From Crossaster papposus (lineage: Eukaryota > Echinodermata > Asteroidea > Velatida > Solasteridae): DNA of 64,000 bases. The stretch's first letter is position 1. Every line of letters starts with the position of its first letter. Both the position numbers and the translations under genes were made by a program. The notes below the pieces were generated by a model. The model made no database searches. It worked only from the letters and a program-made list of their open reading frames with translations, and was not told the DNA's origin. The stretch covers positions 310,001-374,000 of the forward strand of contig JBAIAA010000239.1 of the NCBI GenBank assembly GCA_037893245.1, given 5' to 3'. This document shows, in pieces, positions 25,796 through 36,780 of the stretch.

Positions 25796-28078
25796 AATTC
25801 AATGCGAATTCAATGCGAATTCAATGCGAATTCAATGCGAATTCAATGCGAATTCAATGCGAATTCAATGCGAATTCAATGCGAATTCAATGCGAATTCA
25901 ATGCGAATTCAATGCGAATTCAATGCGAATTCAATGCGAATTCAATGCGAATTCAATGCGAATTCAATGCGAATTCAATGCGAATTCAATGCGAATTCAA
26001 TGCGAATTCAATGCGAATTCAATGCGAATTCAATGCGAATTATTCGTTGACGCATTCAATGCGAATTATTCGTTGACGCATTCAATGCGAATTATTCGTT
26101 GACGCATTCAATGCGAATTATTCGTTGACGCATTCAATGAATTATTCGTTGACGCATTCAATGAATTATTCGTTGACGCATTCAATGAATTATTCGTTGA
26201 CGCATTCAATGAATTATTCGTTGACGCATTCAATGAATTATTCGTTGACGCATTCAATGAATTATTCGTTGACGCATTCAATGCGAATTTAATGCGAATT
26301 CAATGCGAATTCAATGCGAATTCAATGCGAATTCATCTTTGACGTATTCCTTGACGCATTTTTTGATGTGGGAAGTCGCCCGCGGGAAATCGCCCCGCGT
26401 AAAATGCCCCAAGGGAAATTGCCCCACGGGAATTCGCCCCACGGTAAATCCCCCCACGGGAAATCCCCCCCACGGGAAATTTCTCCCGGGGAAATCCCCT
26501 GCCGAATTCAAGGAATTATGCAAATTTAATGCGAATTCAATGAATTATTCGTTGACGTATTCTTTGACGTATTTGTTGACGCATTCAATGCGAATTCAAT
26601 GCGAATTCAATGCGAATTCAATGCGAATTCAATGCGAATTCAATGCGAATTCAATGCGAATTCAATGCGAATTCAATGCGAATTCAATGCGAATTCAATG
26701 CGAATTCAATGCGAATTCAATGCGAATTCAATGCGAATTCAATGCGAATTCAATGCGAATTCAATGCGAATTCAATGCGAATTCAATGCGAATTCAATGC
26801 GAATTCAATGCGAATTCAATGCGAATTCAATGCGAATTCAATGCGAATTCAATGCGAATTCAATGCGAATTCAATGCGAATTCAATGCGAATTCAATGCG
26901 AATTCAATGCGAATTCAATGCGAATTCAATGCGAATTCAATGCGAATTCAATGCGAATTCAATGCGAATTTAATGCGAATTCAATGCGAATTCAATGCGA
27001 ATTCAATGCGAATTCAATGCGAATTCAATGAATTAATCTTTAACGTATTCCTTGACGCATTTTTTTATGTGGGAAGTCGCCCGCGGGAAATCGCCCCGCG
27101 TAAAATGCCCCAAGGGAAATTGCCCCACGGGAATTCGCCCCACGGTAAATCCCCCCAAGGGAAATCCCCCCCACGGGAATTTCCTCCCGGGGAAATCCCC
27201 TGCCGAATTCAAGGAATTATGGAAATTCAATGCGAATTCAATGAATTATTCGTTGACGTATTCTTTGACGTATTTGTTGACGCATTCAATGCGAATTCAA
27301 TGCGAATTCAATGCGAATTCAATGCGAATTCAATGCGAATTCAATGCGAATTCAATGCGAATTCAATGCGAATTCAATGCGAATTCAATGCGAATTCAAT
27401 GCGAATTCAATGCGAATTCAATGCGAATTCAATGCGAATTCAATGCGAATTCAATGCGAATTCAATGCATTAATCTTTGACGTATTCTTTGACGCATTTT
27501 TTGATGTGGGAAGTCGCCCGCGGGAAATGCCCCAAGGGAAATTGCCCCACGGGAAATCGCCCCACGGTAAATCCCCCCACGGGAAATCCCCCTCACGGGA
27601 AACTCCTCCCGGGGAAATCCCCTGCCGAATTCAAGGAATTATGAAAATTCAATGCGAATTCAATGAATTATTCGTTGACGCATTCAATGCGAATTCAATG
27701 CGAATTCAATGCGAATTCAATGCGAATTCAATGCGAATTCAATGATTTAACTTATTCTTTGACGCATTTTTTGATGTGGGAAGTCCCCTGCGGAAAATCC
27801 CCCCGCGGGAAATTTGATGATTTGATGATTTGATGATTTGATGATTTGATGATTTGATGATTCGATGATTCGATGATTCGATGATTCGATGATGTCCGAT
27901 GATGTCCGATGATGTCCGATGATGTCCGATGATGTCCGATGATGTCCGATGATGTCCGATGATGTCCGATGATGTCCGGTGATGTCCGGTGATGTCCGGT
28001 GATGTCCGGTGATGTCCGGTGATGTCCGGTGATGTCCGGTGATGTCCGATGATGCCCGATGATGTCCGATGATGTCCG
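25796..28078 (+). repeat. Composite unit 17 (~2.28 kb, near-exact copy of unit 16)
   Basis: It repeats unit 16 at an offset of 2273 bp through the 24/26-bp array (26038-26282) and the three linkers (about 26335-26584, 27031-27285, 27470-27685). The 10-bp array at its right end is slightly longer than in unit 16. The leading 11-bp array is shorter and lacks the AAATGCG copy. Confidence 0.95.
26038..26282 (+). repeat. 24/26-bp tandem array, copy E
   Basis: Identical in layout to copy D, 2273 bp upstream. Confidence 0.95.
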
Positions 28079-29878
28079 AATTCAATGCGAATTCAATGCG
28101 AATTCAATGCGAATTCAATGCGAATTCAATGCGAATTCAATGCGAATTCAATGCGAATTCAATGCGAATTCAATGCGAATTCAATGCGAATTCAATGCGA
28201 ATTCAATGCGAATTCAATGCGAATTCAATGCGAATTCAATGCGAATTCAATGCGAATTCAATGCGAATTCAATGCGAATTCAATGCGAATTCAATGCGAA
28301 TTCAATACGAATTCAATGCGAATTCAATGCGAATTCAATGCGAATTCAATGCGAATTCAATGCGAATTCAATGCGAATTCAATGCGAATTATTCGTTGAC
28401 GCATTCAATGCGAATTATTCGTTGACGCATTCAATGCGAATTATTCGTTGACGCATTCAATGCGAATTATTCGTTGACGCATTCAATGAATTATTCGTTG
28501 ACGCATTCAATGAATTATTCGTTGACGCATTCAATGAATTATTCGTTGACGCATTCAATGAATTATTCGTTGACGCATTCAATGAATTATTCGTTGACGC
28601 ATTCAATGAATTATTCGTTGACGCATTCAATGCGAATTTAATGCGAATTCAATGCGAATTCAATGCGAATTCAATGCGAATTCATCTTTGACGTATTCCT
28701 TGACGCATTTTTTGATGTGGGAAGTCGCCCGCGGGAAATCGCCCCGCGTAAAATGCCCCAAGGGAAATTGCCCCACGGGAATTCGCCCCACGGTAAATCC
28801 CCCCACGGGAAATCCCCCCCACGGGAAATTTCTCCCGGGGAAATCCCCTGCCGAATTCAAGGAATTATGCAAATTTAATGCGAATTCAATGAATTATTCG
28901 TTGACGTATTCTTTGACGTATTTGTTGACGCATTCAATGCGAATTCAATGCGAATTCAATGCGAATTCAATGCGAATTCAATGCGAATTCAATGCGAATT
29001 CAATGCGAATTCAATGCGAATTCAATGCGAATTCAATGCGAATTCAATGCGAATTCAATGCGAATTCAATGCGAATTCAATGCGAATTCAATGCGAATTC
29101 AATGCGAATTCAATGCGAATTCAATGCGAATTCAATGCGAATTCAATGCGAATTCAATGCGAATTCAATGCGAATTCAATGAATTAATCTTTGACGTATT
29201 CTTTGACGCATTTTTAGATGTGGGAAGTCGCCTGCGGGAAATTGCCCCGCGGAAAATGCCCCAAGGGAAATTGCCCCACGGTAAATCCCCCCACGGGAAA
29301 TCCCCCTCACGGGAAATTCCTCCCCGGGGAAATCCCCTGCCGAATTCAAGGAATTATGCAAATTCAATGCGAATTCAATGAATTATTCGTTGACGCATTC
29401 AATGCGAATTCAATGCGAATTCAATGCGAATTCAATGCGAATTCAATGCGAATTCAATGCGAATTCAATGATTTAACTTATTCTTTGACGCATTTTTAGA
29501 TGTGGGAAGTCCCCCGCGGAAAATCCCCCCGCGGGAAATTTGATGATTTGATGATTTGATGATTTGATGATTTGATGATTTGATGATTTGATGATTTGAT
29601 GATTTGATGATTCGATGATGTCCGATGATGTCCGATGATGTCCGATGATGTCCGATGATGTCCGATGATGTCCGATGATGTCCGATGATGTCCGATGATG
29701 CCCGATGATGCCCGATGATGCCCGATGATGCCCGATGATGTCCGATGATGTCCGATGATGTCCGATGATGTCCGATGATGTCCGATGATGTCCGATGATG
29801 TCCGATGATGTCCGAAATGATGTCAAAAATGATGTCCGATGATGTCCGATGATGTCCGATGATGTCCGATGATGTCCG
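28079..29878 (+). repeat. Composite unit 18 (~1.80 kb, interrupted 10-bp array)
   Basis: The 11-bp array has an AATACG variant near 28306. It is followed by a 24/26-bp array (28387-28631), a linker of the GCGAATTCATC form (28684-28932) and a linker of the unit 1 form (29182-29397) with small changes in its last G/C box. The spacer has TTTTTAGATG. The 8-bp array is almost all T-type, and the 10-bp array (about 29619-29878) has four GCCC copies and lacks G-type copies. It is interrupted near 29815-29830 by CCGAAATGATGTCAAAAATG. Confidence 0.95.
28387..28631 (+). repeat. 24/26-bp tandem array, copy F
   Basis: Same layout as copies C to E, with the same T-type 11-mer exit. Confidence 0.95.
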
Positions 29879-30690
29879 AATTCAATGCGAATTCAATGCG
29901 AATTCAATGCGAATTCAATGCGAATTCAATGCGAATTCAATGCGAATTCAATGCGAATTCAATGCGAATTCAATGCGAATTCAATGCGAATTCAATGCGA
30001 ATTCAATGCGAATTCAATGCGAATTCAATGCGAATTCAATGCGAATTCAATGCGAATTCAATGCGAATTCAATGCGAATTCAATGCGAATTCAATGCGAA
30101 TTCAATGCGAATTCAATGCGAATTCAATGCGAATTCAATGCGAATTCAATGCGAATTCAATGCGAATTCAATGCGAATTCAATGCGAATTCAATGCGAAT
30201 TCAATGCGAATTCAATGCGAATTCAATGCGAATTCAATGCGAATTCAATGCGAATTCAATGCGAATTCAATGCGAATTCAATGCGAATTCAATGCGAATT
30301 CAATGAATTATTCGTTGACGCATTCAATGTGAATTCAATGCGAATTCAATGCGAATTCAATGCGAATTCAATGCGAATTCAATGCGAATTCAATGCGAAT
30401 TATTCGTTGACGCATTCAATGCGAATTATTCGTTGACGCATTCAATGCGAATTATTCGTTGACGCATTCAATGCGAATTATTCGTTGACGCATTCAATGA
30501 ATTATTCGTTGACGCATTCAATGAATTATTCGTTGACGCATTCAATGAATTATTCGTTGACGCATTCAATGAATTATTCGTTGACGCATTCAATGAATTA
30601 TTCGTTGACGAATTCAATGCGAATTCAATGCGAATTCAATGCGAATTCAATGCGAATTCATCTTTGACGTATTCCTTGACGCATTTTTTT
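29879..30690 (+). repeat. Composite unit 19 (terminal, joins the 199-bp satellite)
   Basis: An 11-bp array (29879-30303), one isolated 24-bp unit (30305-30329), a short 11-bp run with a TGTGAATTC copy (the only CpG to TpG change I noticed in the 11-mers), a 24/26-bp array and four 11-mers. A linker then begins (from 30659) but ends within its T-run at about 30690, where the 199-bp satellite starts abruptly. Confidence 0.94.
30305..30616 (+). repeat. 24/26-bp tandem array, copy G (split)
   Basis: One unit at 30305-30329 is separated from the main array (30398-30616) by 11-bp repeats. The last unit reads TTGACGAATTC instead of TTGACGCATTC, so this copy lacks the T-type 11-mer exit of copies A to F. 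Confidence 0.92.
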
Positions 30691-31463
30691 GGGTGTTAGG
30701 AGATAGAGGGGGGCCTCCAGGAATGGCAACATTAGCAATTTGACCCGGGGCATGCTTTGTTAGTATTTTATTTCGATTTTCTGAAAATTTTAACGTTAAC
30801 ACACGCGTTTCAAATTCGCCATAGGTTTGTGCACACAATCCCCGCCCACAAATAAGGGCATGAAGAAAAGCATGCCCCGGGAAGGGGCTGGGTGTTAGGA
30901 GATAGAGGGGGGCCTCCAGGAATGGCAAAATTAGCAATTTGACCCGGGGCATGCTTTGTTAGTATTTTATTTCGATTTTCTGAAAATGTTAACGTTAACA
31001 CACGCGTTTCAAATTCGCCATAGGTTTGTGCACACAATCCCCGCCCACAAATAAGGGCATGAAGGAAAGCATGCCCCGAGAAGGGGCTGAGTGTTAGGAG
31101 ATAGAGGGGGGCCTCCAGGAATGGCAAAATTAGCAATTTGACCCGGGGCATGCTTTGTTAGTATTTTATTTCGATTTTCTGAAAATTTTAACGTTAACAC
31201 ACGCGTTTCAAATTCGCCATAGGTTTGTGCACACAATCCCCGCCCACAAATAAGGGCATGAAGGAAAGCATGCCCCGAGAAGGGGCTGAGTGTTAGGAGA
31301 TAGAGGGGGGCCTCCAGGAATGGCAAAATTAGCAATTTGACCCGGGGCATGCTTTGTTAGTATTTTATTTCGATTTTCTGAAAATTTTAACGTTAACACA
31401 CGCGTTTCAAATTCGCCATAGGTTTGTGCACACAATCCCCGCCCACAAATAAGGGCATGAAGG

Positions 31464-31554
31464 AAAGCATGCCCCGGGAAGGGGCTGGGTGTTAGGAGAT
31501 AGAGGGGGGCCTCCAGGAATGGCAAAATTAGCAATTTGACCCGGGGCATGCTTT
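31464..31554. repeat. Inverted repeat inside the 199-bp monomer (representative copy)
   Basis: Arms AAAGCATGCCCCGGG (31464-31478) and CCCGGGGCATGCTTT (31540-31554) are exact reverse complements, 15 bp each, around a 61-bp loop. The pair recurs in nearly every monomer. The monomer also carries TTAACGTTAA, which in the G-variant monomers extends to the perfect 12-bp palindrome GTTAACGTTAAC. The arms could form a hairpin or cruciform, or could be relics of the terminal repeats of an ancestral element. The sequence alone does not decide between these. Confidence 0.9.
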
Positions 31555-33594
31555 GTTAGTATTTTATTTCGATTTTCTGAAAATTGTAGCGTTAACACAC
31601 GCGTTTCAAATTCGCCATAGGTGTGTGCACATAATCCCCGCCCACAAATAAGGGCATGAAGGAAAGCATGCCCGGGAAGGGGCTGGGTGTTAGGAGATAG
31701 AGGGGGGCCTCCAGGAATGGCAAAATTAGCAATTTGACCCGGGGCATGCTTTGTTAGTATTTTATTTCGATTTTCTGAAAACTTTAACGTTAACACACGC
31801 GTTTCAAATTCGCCATAGGTTTGTGCACACAATCCCCGCCCACAAATAAGGGCATGAAGGAAAGCATGCCCCGGGAAGGGGCTGGGTGTTAGGAGATAGA
31901 GAGGGGCCTCCAGGAATGGCAAAATTAGCAATTTGACCCGGGGCATGCTTTGTTAGTATTTTATTTCGATTTTCTGACAATTTTAACGTTAACACACGCG
32001 TTTCAAATTCGCCATAGGTTTGTGCACACAATCCCCGCCCACAAATAAGGTCATGAAGGAAAGCATGCCCCGGGAAGGGGCTGGGTGTTAGGAGATAGAG
32101 GGGGGCCTCCAGGAATGGCAAAATTAGCAATTTGACCCGGGGCATGCTTTGTTAGTATTTTATTTCAATTTTCTGAAAATTTTAACGTTAACACACGCGT
32201 TTCAAATTCGCCATATGTTTGTGCACACAATCCCCGCCCACAAATAAGGGCATGAAGGAAAGCATGCCCCGGGAAGGGGCTGGGTGTTACGAGATAGAGG
32301 GGGGCCTCCAGGAATGGCAAAATTAGCAATTTGTCCCGGGGCATGCTTTGTTAGTATTTTATTTCGATTTTCTGAAAATTGTAACGTTAACACACGCGTT
32401 TCAAATTCGCCATAGGTTTGTGCACACAATCCCCGCCCACAAATAAGGGCATGAAGGAAAGCATGCCCCGGGAAGGGAATGGGTGTTAGGAGATAGAGGG
32501 GGGCCTCCAGGAATGGCAAAATTAGCAATTTGACCCGGGGCATGCTTTGTTAGTATTTTATTTCGATTTTCTGAAAATGTTAACGTTAACACACGCGTTT
32601 CAAATTCGCCATAGGTTTGTGCACACAATCCCCGCCCACAAATAAGGGCATGAAGGAAAGCATGCCCCGGGAAGGGGCTGGGTGTTAGGAGATAGAGGGG
32701 GGCCTCCAGGAATGGCAAAATTAGCAATTTGACCCGGGGCATGCTTTGTTAGTATTTTATTTCGATTTTCTGAAAATTTTAACGTTAACACACGCGTTTC
32801 AAATTCGCCATAGGTTTGTGCACACAATCCCCGCCCACAAATAAGGGCATGAAGGAAAGCATGCCCCGGGAAGGGGCTGGGTGTTAGGAGATAGAGGGGG
32901 GCCTCCAGGAATGGCAAAATTAGCAATTTGACCCGGGGCATGCTTTGTTAGTATTTTATTTCGATTTTCTGAAAATGTTAACGTTAAAACACGCGTTTCA
33001 AATTCGCCATAGGTTTGTGCACACAATCCCCGCCCACAAATAAGGGCATGAAGGAAAGCATGCCCCGGGAAGGGGTTGGGTGTTAGGAGATAGAGGGGGG
33101 CCTCCAGGAATGGCAAAATTAGCAATTTGACCCGGGGCATGCTTTGTTAGTATTTTATTTCGATTTTCTGAAAATGTTAACGTTAACACACGCGTTTCAA
33201 ATTCGCCATAGGTTTGTGCACACAATCCCCGCCCACAAATAAGGGCATGAAGGAAAGCATGCCCCGGGAAGGGGCTGGGTGTTAGGAGATAGAGGGGGGC
33301 CTCCAGGAATGGCAAAATTAGCAATTTGACCCGGGGCATGCTTTGTTAGTATTTTATTTCGATTTTCTGAAAATGTTAACGTTAACACACGCGTTTCAAA
33401 TTCGCCATAGGTTTGTGCACACAATCCCCGCCCACAAATAAGGGCATGAAGGAAAGCATGCCCCGGGAAGGGGCTGGGTGTTAGGAGATAGAGGGGGGCC
33501 TCCAGGAATGGCAAAATTAGCAATTTGACCCGGGGCATGCTTTGTTAGTATTTTATTTCGATTTTCTGAAAATGTTAACGTTAACACACGCGTT

Positions 33595-36500
33595 TCAAAT
33601 TCGCCATAGGTTTGTGCACACAATCCCCGCCCACAAATAAGGGCATGAAGGAAAGCATGCCCCGGGAAGGGGCTGGGTGTTAGGAGATAGAGGGGGGCCT
33701 CCAGGAATGACAAAATTAGCAATTTGACCCGGGGCATGCTTTGTTAGTTTTTTATTTCGATTTTCTGAAAATTTTAACGTTAACACACGCGTTTCAAATT
33801 CGCCATAGGTTTGTGCACACAATCCCAGCCCACAAATAAGGGCATGAAGGAAAGCATGCCCCGGGAAGGGGCTGGGTGTTAGGAGATAGAGGGGGGCCTC
33901 CAGGAATGGCAAAATTAGCAATTTGACCCGGGGCATGCTTTGTTAGTATTTTATTTCGATTTTCTGAAAATTGTAACGTTAACACACGCGTTTCAAATTC
34001 GCCATAGGTTTGTGCACACAATCCCCGCCCACAAATAAGGGCATGAAGGAAAGCATGCCCCGGGAAGGGGCTGGGTGTTAGGAGATAGAGGGGGGCCTCC
34101 AGGAATGGCAAAATTAGCAATTTGACCCTGGGCATGCTTTGTTAGTATTTTATTTCGGTTTTCTGAAAATTTTAACGTTAACACACGCGTTTCAAATTCG
34201 CCATATGTTTGTGCACACAATCCCCGCCCACAAATAAGGGCATGAAGGAAAGCATGCCCCGGGAAGGGGCTGTGTGTTACGAGATAGAGGGGGGCCTCCA
34301 GAAATGGCAAAATTAGCAATTTGACCCGGGGCATGCTTTGTTAGTATTTTATTTCGATTTTCTGAACATTTTAACGTTAACACACGCGTTTCAAATTCGC
34401 CATAGGTTTGTGCACACAATCCCCGCCCACAAATAAGGGCATGAAGGAAAGCATGCCCCGGGAAGGGGCTGGGTGTTAGGAGATAGAAGGGGGCCTCCAG
34501 GAATGGAAAAATTAGCAATTTGACCCGGGGCATGCTTTGTTAGTATTTTATTTCGATTTTCTGAAAATGTTAACGTTAACACACGCGTTTCAAATTCGCC
34601 ATAGGTTTGTGCACACAATCCCCGCCCACAAATAAGGGCATGAAGGAAAGCATGCCCCGGGAAGGGGCTGGGTGTTAGGAGATAGAGGGGGGCCTCCAGG
34701 AATGGCAAAATTAGCAATTTGACCCGGGGCATGCTTTGTTAGTATTTTATTTTGATTTTCTGAAAATGTTAACGTTAACACACGCGTTTCAAATTCGCCA
34801 TAGGTTTGTGCACACAATCCCCGCCCACAAATAAGGGCATGAAGGAAAGCATGCCCCGGGAAGGGGCTGGGTGTTAGGAGATAGAGGGGGGCCTCCAGGA
34901 ATGGCAAAATTAGCAATTTGACCCGGGGCATGCTTTGTTAGTATTTTATTTCGATTTTCTGAAAATGTTAACGTTAACACACGCGTTTCAAATTCGCCAT
35001 AGGTTTGTGCACACAATCCCCGCCCACAAATAAGGGCATGAAGGAAAGCATGCCCCGGGAAGGGGCTGGGTGTTAGGAGATAGAGGGGGGCCTCCAGGAA
35101 TGGCAAAATTAGCAATTTGACCCGGGGCATGCTTTGTTAGTATTTTATTTCGATTTTCTGAAAATGTTAACGTTAACACACGCGTTTCAAATTCGCCATA
35201 GGTTTGTGCACACAATCCCCGCCCACAAATAAGGGCATGAAGGAAAGCATGCCCCGGGAAGGGGCTGGGTGTTAGGAGATAGAGGGGGGCCTCCAGGAAT
35301 GGCAAAATTAGCAATTTGACCCGGGGCATGCTTTGTTAGTATTTTATTTCGATTTTCTGAAAATTTTAACGTTAACACACGCGTTTCAAATTCGCCATAG
35401 GTTTGTGCACACAATCCCAGCCCACAAATAAGGGCATGAAGGAAAGCATGCCCCGGGAAGGGGCTGGGTGTTAGGAGATAGAGGGGGGCCTCCAGGAATG
35501 GCAAAATTAGCAATTTGACCCGGGGCATGCTTTGTTAGTATTTTATTTCGATTTTCTGAAAATTGTAACGTTAACACACGCGTTTCAAATTCGCCATAGG
35601 TTTGTGCACACAATCCCCGCCCACAAATAAGGGCATGAAGGAAAGCATGCCCCGGGAAGGGGCTGGGTGTTAGGAGATAGAGGGGGGCCTCCAGGAATGG
35701 CAAAATTAGCAATTTGACCCTGGGCATGCTTTGTTAGTATTTTATTTCGGTTTTCTGAAAATTTTAACGTTAACACACGCGTTTCAAATTCGCCATATGT
35801 TTGTGCACACAATCCCCGCCCACAAATAAGGGCATGAAGTAAAGCATGCCCCGGGAAGGGGCTGTGTGTTACGAGATAGAGGGGGGCCTCCAGAAATGGC
35901 AAAATTAGCAATTTGACCCGGGGCATGCTTTGTTAGTATTTTATTTCGATTTTCTGAACATTTTAACGTTAACACACGCGTTTCAAATTCGCCATAGGTT
36001 TGTGCACACAATCCCCGCCCACAAATAAGGGCATGAAGGAAAGCATGCCCCGGGAAGGGGCTGGGTGTTAGGAGATAGAAGGGGGCCTCCAGGAATGGAA
36101 AAATTAGCAATTTGACCCGGGGCATGCTTTGTTAGTATTTTATTTCGATTTTCTGAAAATGTTAACGTTAACACACGCGTTTCAAATTCGCCATAGGTTT
36201 GTGCACACAATCCCCGCCCACAAATAAGGGCATGAAGGAAAGCATGCCCCGGGAAGGGGCTGGGTGTTAGGAGATAGAGGGGGGCCTCCAGGAATGGCAA
36301 AATTAGCAATTTGACCCGGGGCATGCTTTGTTAGTATTTTATTTTGATTTTCTGAAAATGTTAACGTTAACACACGCGTTTCAAATTCGCCATAGGTTTG
36401 TGCACACAATCCCCGCCCACAAATAAGGGCATGAAGGAAAGCATGCCCCGGGAAGGGGCTGGGTGTTAGGAGATAGAGGGGGGCCTCCAGGAATGGCAAA

Positions 36501-36780
36501 ATTAGCAATTTGACCCTGGGCATGCTTTGTTAGTATTTTATTTCGATTTTCTGAAAATTTTAACGTTAACACACGCGTTTCAAATTCGCCATATGTTTGT
36601 GCACACAATCCCCGCCCACAAATAAGGGCATGAAGGAAAGCATGCCCCGGGAAGGGGCTGTGTGTTACGAGATAGAGGGGGGCCTCCAGAAATGGCAAAA
36701 TTAGCAATTTGACCCGGGGCATGCTTTGTTAGTATTTTATTTCGATTTTCTGAACATTTTAACGTTAACACACGCGTTTC
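33595..36780 (+). repeat. 8-monomer (1592-bp) higher-order repeat in the 199-bp array
   Basis: Private monomer variants recur exactly 1592 bp apart. AATCCCAGCC occurs at 33821 and 35413, TTTGACCCTG at 34121 and 35713, and ATTTTGATT at 34749 and 36341. The second copy is shorter and is followed from about 36.4 kb by a further copy of part of itself at a 796-bp offset. A third, partial copy with the same variant order starts near 39.7 kb. Confidence 0.88.

Larger units (their letters stand above)
1..30690 (+). repeat. Composite satellite block of 11-, 10-, 8-, ~15- and 24/26-bp repeats
   Basis: Seen directly: the block consists of short tandem repeats in a fixed modular order. The order is a long 11-bp array (GAATTCAATGC), a linker with degenerate ~15-bp G/C repeats, a short 11-bp run, a ~70-bp spacer, an 8-bp array (TTGATGAT then TCGATGAT), and a 10-bp array (GTCCGATGAT / GTCCGGTGAT / GCCCGATGAT) that runs straight into the next 11-bp array. 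From 12.9 kb onward many units also carry a 24/26-bp array. Everything lies on one strand with no inversions. Substitutions among the 11-mers are very rare. There is no coding potential beyond repeat-derived open frames. Inference: satellite DNA homogenised recently by unequal exchange, amplification or replication slippage. Confidence 0.98.

Noticed and set aside
30305-30616. Whole window as an assembly artefact
   Set aside because: Possible in principle for near-exact tandem copies, but private variants distinguish most units and monomers, which argues for real sequence. Exact copy numbers remain unproven without reads.
378-30690. Many long plus-strand frames with MRIQCEFNANS repeats and minus-strand frames with DITGHHRTSP repeats
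   Set aside because: They are translations of stop-free 11- and 10-bp tandem repeats, open in more than one frame, with no non-repeat domain or gene structure.
1-30690. CRISPR-like array
   Set aside because: Repeats are directly abutting with no unique spacers, and no cas genes are present. This is satellite DNA.
1-30690. Telomeric repeat array
   Set aside because: None of the units (GAATTCAATGC, GTCCGATGAT, TTGATGAT) resembles known telomere repeats and no TTAGGG-type run is seen.
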